Source: an uncultured Nitrospirota bacterium
Lineage (GTDB): Bacteria > CG2-30-53-67
Assembly (NCBI GenBank): GCA_947259355.1
Contig: CAMYMF010000002.1
Span: 62,001-126,000 of the forward strand
Reading direction: 5' to 3'
DNA length: 64,000 nt
The notes below the pieces were generated by a model. The model saw only the letters and a list, made by a program, of their open reading frames with translations, made no database searches and had not been told where the DNA came from. Below are positions 59,574 through 64,000 of this stretch, in pieces (the first letter of the stretch is position 1; each line of letters starts with the position of its first letter). The position numbers and the translations under genes are program-made.

Positions 59574-61343
59574 ATGAAACGTTTTGCCCGTGATGGCTAT
59601 CCCTTCAAGATCTTTGTGCTGGTGCTTCTCTTTGCTGTGGGATACGGGCTCGTTATTTATCGCCTCTTTGTGCTGCAGGTGCGCGATCATGAGCGGCTTC
59701 GGGAGATGGCGAGACGCCAGCAGTCCCGTACGGTGAAGATTGTCCCCAGGCGGGGAACCATCTACGATCAGAAAGGGCGGGAGCTGGCCATCAGCGTCGA
59801 CACCATTTCGCTCTATGCCGTGCCGCCGCAAATCCACGACAAGCGGCGGACCGCAAAGATCCTCTCGAAGCTGACCGGTGAGAAGCAGCGAAAAATTCTG
59901 CGGGAACTTCTCAAGAAGAGGCAGTTCGTTTGGGTGGCTCGAAAACTCGACCCCAGCATTATGGACAAGCTGGCCCAGAAAGAGCTCGATGGGATCTATT
60001 CGCTCTATGAGAGCAAACGATTCTACCCGAACCGCTCCCTGGGGGCAGGATTCCTCGGTTTCGTCGGACTGGACAATCAGGGATTGGAGGGGGTGGAGTT
60101 TCAGTACGACGACGCCATTAAGGGCAAGCCCGGCTGGTTTGTGGCCGGTGTCGATGCCAAGCGTCGTCAGATCATGACACCCGAAGAAGGTTACCTGCAG
60201 CCTACGGGCGGCAACGACCTGGTACTCACAATGGACAATGTGATCCAGTACATCACCGAGGTGGAGCTCCGGCAGGCCTTCCGAGAGCATGGCGCGCGGG
60301 CCGGCATGGCCGTGATGATCCGTCCCGCCACCGGCGAGATCCTCTCCATGGCCAGCTATCCCACCTTCAACCCGAACGAATTTCAGTCGTACCGACCGCG
60401 GCTTCGCCGCAACCTCCCCATACTGGAAAACTTCGAGCCCGGTTCAACCTTCAAGCTGGTGACGCTTGCAACGGCCCTTGATCTGGGGATCGTGAAACCC
60501 CGAGATATCTTTTTCTGTGAGAATGGTGCGTATCGCTACCGCAGCACCGTCTACCACGACACCCATGAGTACGGCTGGCTCTCCGTCCGGCAGATCCTCC
60601 AGAAAAGCAGCAATATCGGCGCCATTAAGATCAGTGAACAGTTGGACCGCCAGGACTTCTACCGCTACATACAGGATTTCGGTTTCGGAGACAAGACGGG
60701 CGTGGCCCTGCCCGGCGAATCGACCGGTGTGCTCCGCTCACCCCGCAACTGGTCGGGGCTCTCCATGCCCTCGCTCTCCATGGGGCAGGAGCTGTCCGTG
60801 ACGGCGCTGCAGCTGCTCAGTGCAACGGCGGCCATTGCCAATGATGGGGTACGGATGCAGCCCTACACGGTGGCGCGCATTGTGACGCCCGACGGAAAGG
60901 TCTTGGTGGAAAACGGGCCGCGAGCTGTGAAGCAGGTCATCTTGCCGAAGACGGCGCAATATATGTTGCGCTGCATGGAATCGGTGGTCACGGAAGACGG
61001 CACGGCCCCGCAGGCGGCGGTGCCGGGTTTTCGGGTCGCAGGGAAAACCGGCACGGCCCAGAAGTATGACCGACAGCTCGGCAGCTATTCCCATAGCAAG
61101 TTCACGAGTTCCTTTGTCGGTGTGGTGCCTGCGGACAAACCGGAGATTGCGCTCATTGTCGTGTTGGATGAGCCACAGGGCAAGATCCGTTACGGGGGCA
61201 CCGTTGCCGGACCGGTCTTTCGGAGAATTGCGGAACGGACCCTACGCTACCTTCGGGTCGCACCGCCCCAAACGCCCGAGGTGGTCCTCTCTGCGTCCGA
61301 AGGGGAGGCGGTACCCCTCCAGGCCATCGGCGGGAGGAGCTGA
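59574..61343 (+). CDS. ftsI: Peptidoglycan transpeptidase FtsI (PBP3)
   Basis: 589-residue class B penicillin-binding protein crosslinking septal peptidoglycan. N-terminal membrane anchor (IFVLVLLFAVGYGLVIYRLFVL), PBP dimer domain (RRGTIYDQKGRELAIS), transpeptidase with S291-TFK, SSN in KSSNIGA and K491-TGT. No PASTA domains. ATG at 59574; two ATG codons within 14 bases upstream are alternatives. The stop TGA overlaps the murE ATG. Confidence 0.95.
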   Translation: MKRFARDGYPFKIFVLVLLFAVGYGLVIYRLFVLQVRDHERLREMARRQQSRTVKIVPRRGTIYDQKGRELAISVDTISLYAVPPQIHDKRRTAKILSKLTGEKQRKILRELLKKRQFVWVARKLDPSIMDKLAQKELDGIYSLYESKRFYPNRSLGAGFLGFVGLDNQGLEGVEFQYDDAIKGKPGWFVAGVDAKRRQIMTPEEGYLQPTGGNDLVLTMDNVIQYITEVELRQAFREHGARAGMAVMIRPATGEILSMASYPTFNPNEFQSYRPRLRRNLPILENFEPGSTFKLVTLATALDLGIVKPRDIFFCENGAYRYRSTVYHDTHEYGWLSVRQILQKSSNIGAIKISEQLDRQDFYRYIQDFGFGDKTGVALPGESTGVLRSPRNWSGLSMPSLSMGQELSVTALQLLSATAAIANDGVRMQPYTVARIVTPDGKVLVENGPRAVKQVILPKTAQYMLRCMESVVTEDGTAPQAAVPGFRVAGKTGTAQKYDRQLGSYSHSKFTSSFVGVVPADKPEIALIVVLDEPQGKIRYGGTVAGPVFRRIAERTLRYLRVAPPQTPEVVLSASEGEAVPLQAIGGRS

Positions 61344-62815
61344 TGCGGTTGGAGCAGCTCCTGCAGGTGCTACCGGATGCACAGGTTTTGGGGGATCCCG
61401 CCGGGATAGAGATACTGGACCTGGCAGATGATTCCAGAAAAGCTGCACCGGGGTGCTTGTTTGTCGCGATTCAGGGGGAACGAACAGACGGACATGACTA
61501 CATTGAAGAGGCGCTGGGGCGCGGCGCGCTGGCTGTGATCCTCGAGAAAGAACGAACAATCCCATCGGCCGTGGGCATCAAGGTGCGCGACAGCACCGAG
61601 GCCCTGGCTGCTGTGGCGGCGAAATTCTTCGACGATCCCTCGCAGCGCATGAAGGTGGTTGGCATTACGGGCACCAACGGAAAGACCACCACCTCCCTTC
61701 TCGTGCACCGCATCCTGCGGGAGGCAGGGTATCGCCCAGGGCTGATCGGTACCCTGCGCTACGAGGTCGGTCATGAGGTGACGGCGGCCCTGAACACCAC
61801 GCCCGGCTCCCTGGAGCTGCAGCGGCTCCTGCATCGGATGTGCGTTGCCGGGAACGATTCCTGTGTGATGGAGGTGTCGTCCCACGGTCTGGCCCTAGGT
61901 CGAGTACGAGGGTGTCGTTTCGACATGCGAGTCTTTATGAACTTGACTCGGGATCACCTCGATTTTCACGCCACCATGGATGCATACTTCGCTGCCAAAG
62001 AAAGCCTCTTTGAACCGTCCTTTGCCAAGGAGGGGGCCGTGTCCATTATCAATATCGACGATCCCTGGGGCCGGCGGCTGGCAGCAGGTTGCGCCGGGTC
62101 GGTGCGGACTTTCGGCCTTGGCAACGAGGCCGATTTGCAGGCCTCAGAGGTGGTGAATAGCATCGACGGGGTCTCCTTTTCCGTGGGGGACGCGGAGCAC
62201 CCTGTGCGGATCGTCTCGCCGCTGAGCGGGACCCATAATGTGGAGAACATCCTGGCAGCCCTCTCGGTGGGGTCGGTCCTGTGAGTCCCGCTGGCCGTGC
62301 AGGCACAGGCCGTGGCGGACGTGGTGTCCGTGCCGGGCCGCTTTGAAAAGATCCGGGGACCTGGTTTTTCGGTGATCGTCGACTATGCCCATACGGATGA
62401 CGCCCTACGCAACCTTCTGGAAAGCGCGCGGGAGGTCTGTCAGCAGAGGCTTATCACCGTTTTCGGATGCGGCGGCGATCGGGACCGTGGCAAGCGCCCC
62501 CTCATGGGACGTGTTGCGGCCACACTGTCCGATGTGGTCATCGTGACCTCAGACAATCCGCGCACCGAGGCACCGGACAAGATCATCGAAAATATTCTTG
62601 CGGGCCTGGACCCGTCCAGCAGAGGCGACGTCCAGGTCACCGTAGACAGGCGCGACGCCATCCGGATCGGCATTGCTCAGGCCCGGCCGGGGGACGTGGT
62701 CGTCGTGGCCGGCAAAGGACATGAGGATTACCAAATCCTCGGGGAAACGAGAATTCATTTTGACGACCGTGAAGAAGTGCGAAAGGTCCTCGGCCTGCAG
62801 CCGAGCGTGTCCTGA
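61343..62815 (+). pseudogene. murE: UDP-MurNAc-tripeptide synthetase, interrupted by in-frame TGA
   Basis: The frame encodes a full-length MurE (about 490 codons) adding meso-diaminopimelate to UDP-MurNAc-L-Ala-D-Glu. Visible: P-loop GITGTNGKTTTSLL, SSHGLALGR, LTRDHLDFH, GTHNVENILAAL, GRFEKI, and the meso-DAP-selecting DNPR motif in TSDNPRTEAPDK. One codon, TGA at 62282-62284, stops the frame inside the linker to the third domain, and the same frame continues on the other side without any shift. At this place MurE proteins have Gly (LG(V/I)P...), and GGA to TGA is a single base change. GGAGG lies 5 bases before the ATG overlapping ftsI. May be a sequencing error, an inactivated gene or a readthrough site. 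Confidence 0.85.
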
Positions 62816-62894
62816 TTCGTCCGCAGCCCGCGGGCTCCGATGGCAGCCGGCTGCCGAGACCCTGAGACCGAACGGTCCGGAGAGGGAGAGTTCG

Positions 62895-64000
62895 TTGCTG
62901 AGCACGGCCAATGTACTGCAAGCCACCGGTGGGGTGTTGCTGACGCCGAAGTGCGAGCACGTCTTCACCGCTGTCGGGATTGATTCCCGGACTGTGGCGC
63001 GAGGTGCCCTTTTTGTGGCGCTTCGGGGTGAGCGGTTTGATGGCCACGAGTTCCTGGGTCAAGCCATCAAGAAAGGCGCCGCCGGTCTCGTGGTACGACA
63101 GGATACGCCGGCCGCTCGTCGGTTTGCCACGGGAAAGGGGACCCGCAGCATCAGTGTCATTGCCGTGGCCGACACCCTCCGGGCCCTACAGGACCTGGCC
63201 GCCTTTTATCGCAGGGGGATGGAAATTCCGGTGGTGGGGGTGACCGGGACCAACGGCAAGACCACCACCAAAGAGATGCTCCATGCCATATTGGCCGTGG
63301 GACGGCGGGCCTACCGGTCCCCGGGGAATTTGAACAACCATATCGGCGTGCCCCTCAGCCTGCTCGGCATGCCCGAAGGGTCGGAGGCAGCTGTTCTCGA
63401 ATTCGGCATGAGCGCAGCCGGGGAGATTCGCAGATTGGTCGAGATCGCCCAGCCGACCGTGGCGGTCATCACCAATGTTTCCGAGGCGCACCTGACGACG
63501 CTCAGGAGTCTCGATGCGGTGGCCCGGGCAAAGGGAGAGATCCTGGAATTCCTCCCGGAGGCGGGCTGGGCCGTCTTGAATCGGGACGATCGGCGGGTGT
63601 GGGCACTTCGTAAAAAGGTGCGCGCCCAAGTACTGAGTTTTGGGTTGAGCCCAGGGTGCGAGGTGACGGCGGGCGACATCGCGTTCGGGGAAAACGGTGC
63701 CAGCACGTTTCGCCTCTTGTCGGCGGGTCCCTCGGCGCAGGTCTGTCTGCGGCGCCCCGGTCGGCATGAAGTGCTGAACGCTTTGGCCGCCGCCGCGGCA
63801 GCACAAGCTCTCGGGGTTTCGCCGGACGACATGGTGGCGGGACTGGCCGCGTGCGAGATACCGGGGATGCGCTGGGAAATGCAGATGTTGCCGAACGGGG
63901 CTCATCTGATTAACGACGCGTACAATGCCAACCCGGCCTCCGTGAAGGCCGCCATCCGGACCGTGACGGAGCTGGGCGCAGACCGACGAAACATTGCTGT
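62895..64000 (+). CDS. murF: UDP-MurNAc-tripeptide--D-Ala-D-Ala ligase (3' end off the edge)
   Basis: The last ligase of the cytoplasmic peptidoglycan precursor pathway, attaching D-Ala-D-Ala. About 368 codons are present before the right edge. TTG start at 62895 with GGGAG 6 bases upstream. P-loop GVTGTNGKTTTKEML, GNLNNHIGVPLSLL, EFGMSAAGEIRRL, TNVSEAHL and INDAYNANPASVKAAI are visible. Continues the dcw order murE-murF. Confidence 0.95.
   Translation, partial: MLSTANVLQATGGVLLTPKCEHVFTAVGIDSRTVARGALFVALRGERFDGHEFLGQAIKKGAAGLVVRQDTPAARRFATGKGTRSISVIAVADTLRALQDLAAFYRRGMEIPVVGVTGTNGKTTTKEMLHAILAVGRRAYRSPGNLNNHIGVPLSLLGMPEGSEAAVLEFGMSAAGEIRRLVEIAQPTVAVITNVSEAHLTTLRSLDAVARAKGEILEFLPEAGWAVLNRDDRRVWALRKKVRAQVLSFGLSPGCEVTAGDIAFGENGASTFRLLSAGPSAQVCLRRPGRHEVLNALAAAAAAQALGVSPDDMVAGLAACEIPGMRWEMQMLPNGAHLINDAYNANPASVKAAIRTVTELGADRRNIA

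Noticed and set aside
62282-62284. Alternative genetic code with UGA = glycine
   Set aside because: TGA is used as stop at the ends of several full-length genes in the window (for example holB, gpsA, ftsI), so global recoding is ruled out.
1-64000. tRNA, rRNA, CRISPR arrays, insertion sequences
   Set aside because: None noticed on reading both strands. A tRNA scan and repeat finder were not run, so a short RNA gene could have been missed.

Overview
The window is a gene-dense, GC-rich (roughly 60% G+C by eye) chromosomal segment of a Gram-negative bacterium. A signal-peptide outer-membrane barrel protein, a meso-diaminopimelate type MurE (DNPR motif), a tmk-holB-ricT-metG-tatD gene order and a chain-length-determinant exopolysaccharide module together suggest a deltaproteobacterial / Desulfobacterota-like lineage. 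That placement is an inference from gene content, not a measured phylogeny. I saw no rRNA or tRNA genes, CRISPR arrays, insertion sequences or prophage genes.

Layout. 1-2160: 5' part of an atypical uvrA, running off the left edge. 2413-9488: a secreted subtilase with a CFI-box-like C terminus, a radical SAM protein, an FmdB-type zinc ribbon, an outer-membrane protein, small conserved proteins, a DsrE protein and a POT peptide transporter. 9636-13827: a minus-strand set with DUF1805, ferritin, a MazG-like pyrophosphohydrolase, dodecin and FtsH (iron storage and housekeeping). 14152-22390: a sulfite-oxidase-fold molybdoenzyme, a diguanylate cyclase, a hybrid histidine kinase, a broken membrane protein and a WYL regulator. 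22634-26899: a DUF502-glmU-glmS operon making UDP-GlcNAc, with copies of a palindromic repeat on both sides of glmS. 27083-33444: tmk-holB-ricT-metG and a TatD/radical SAM fusion, read divergently from the glm operon.

33545-43717 holds a PocR-type histidine kinase and then an exopolysaccharide operon behind its own sigma70-like promoter: Wzz-type chain length protein, ExeA-type ATPase with a long coiled coil, DUF4388/receiver protein, GspE-like ATPase with altered catalytic boxes, and a tyrosine-autokinase-type ATPase. 43750-48908, on the opposite strand, is a compact glycosyltransferase/phosphatase cluster (GpgS-like enzyme, MpgP-family phosphatase, two related mannosylglycerate-synthase-like enzymes, one single-domain receiver). 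It looks like a pathway for a glycosylglycerate compatible solute. 49033-56992 carries ferredoxin, a SprT-like protein, a DUF1573 protein, an alpha/beta hydrolase, gpsA, a Na/Pi cotransporter, larB and thiD.

57195-64000 is the start of a division and cell wall (dcw) cluster: promoter, 10-bp spaced MraZ boxes, mraZ, a STAS protein, rsmH, ftsL, ftsI, murE, murF. The murE frame is interrupted by a single TGA exactly where MurE proteins carry a conserved glycine. The strongest leads are this TGA, the glycosylglycerate-like cluster, the exopolysaccharide operon with its divergent GspE ATPase, the repeats around glmS, and the TatD/radical SAM fusion.
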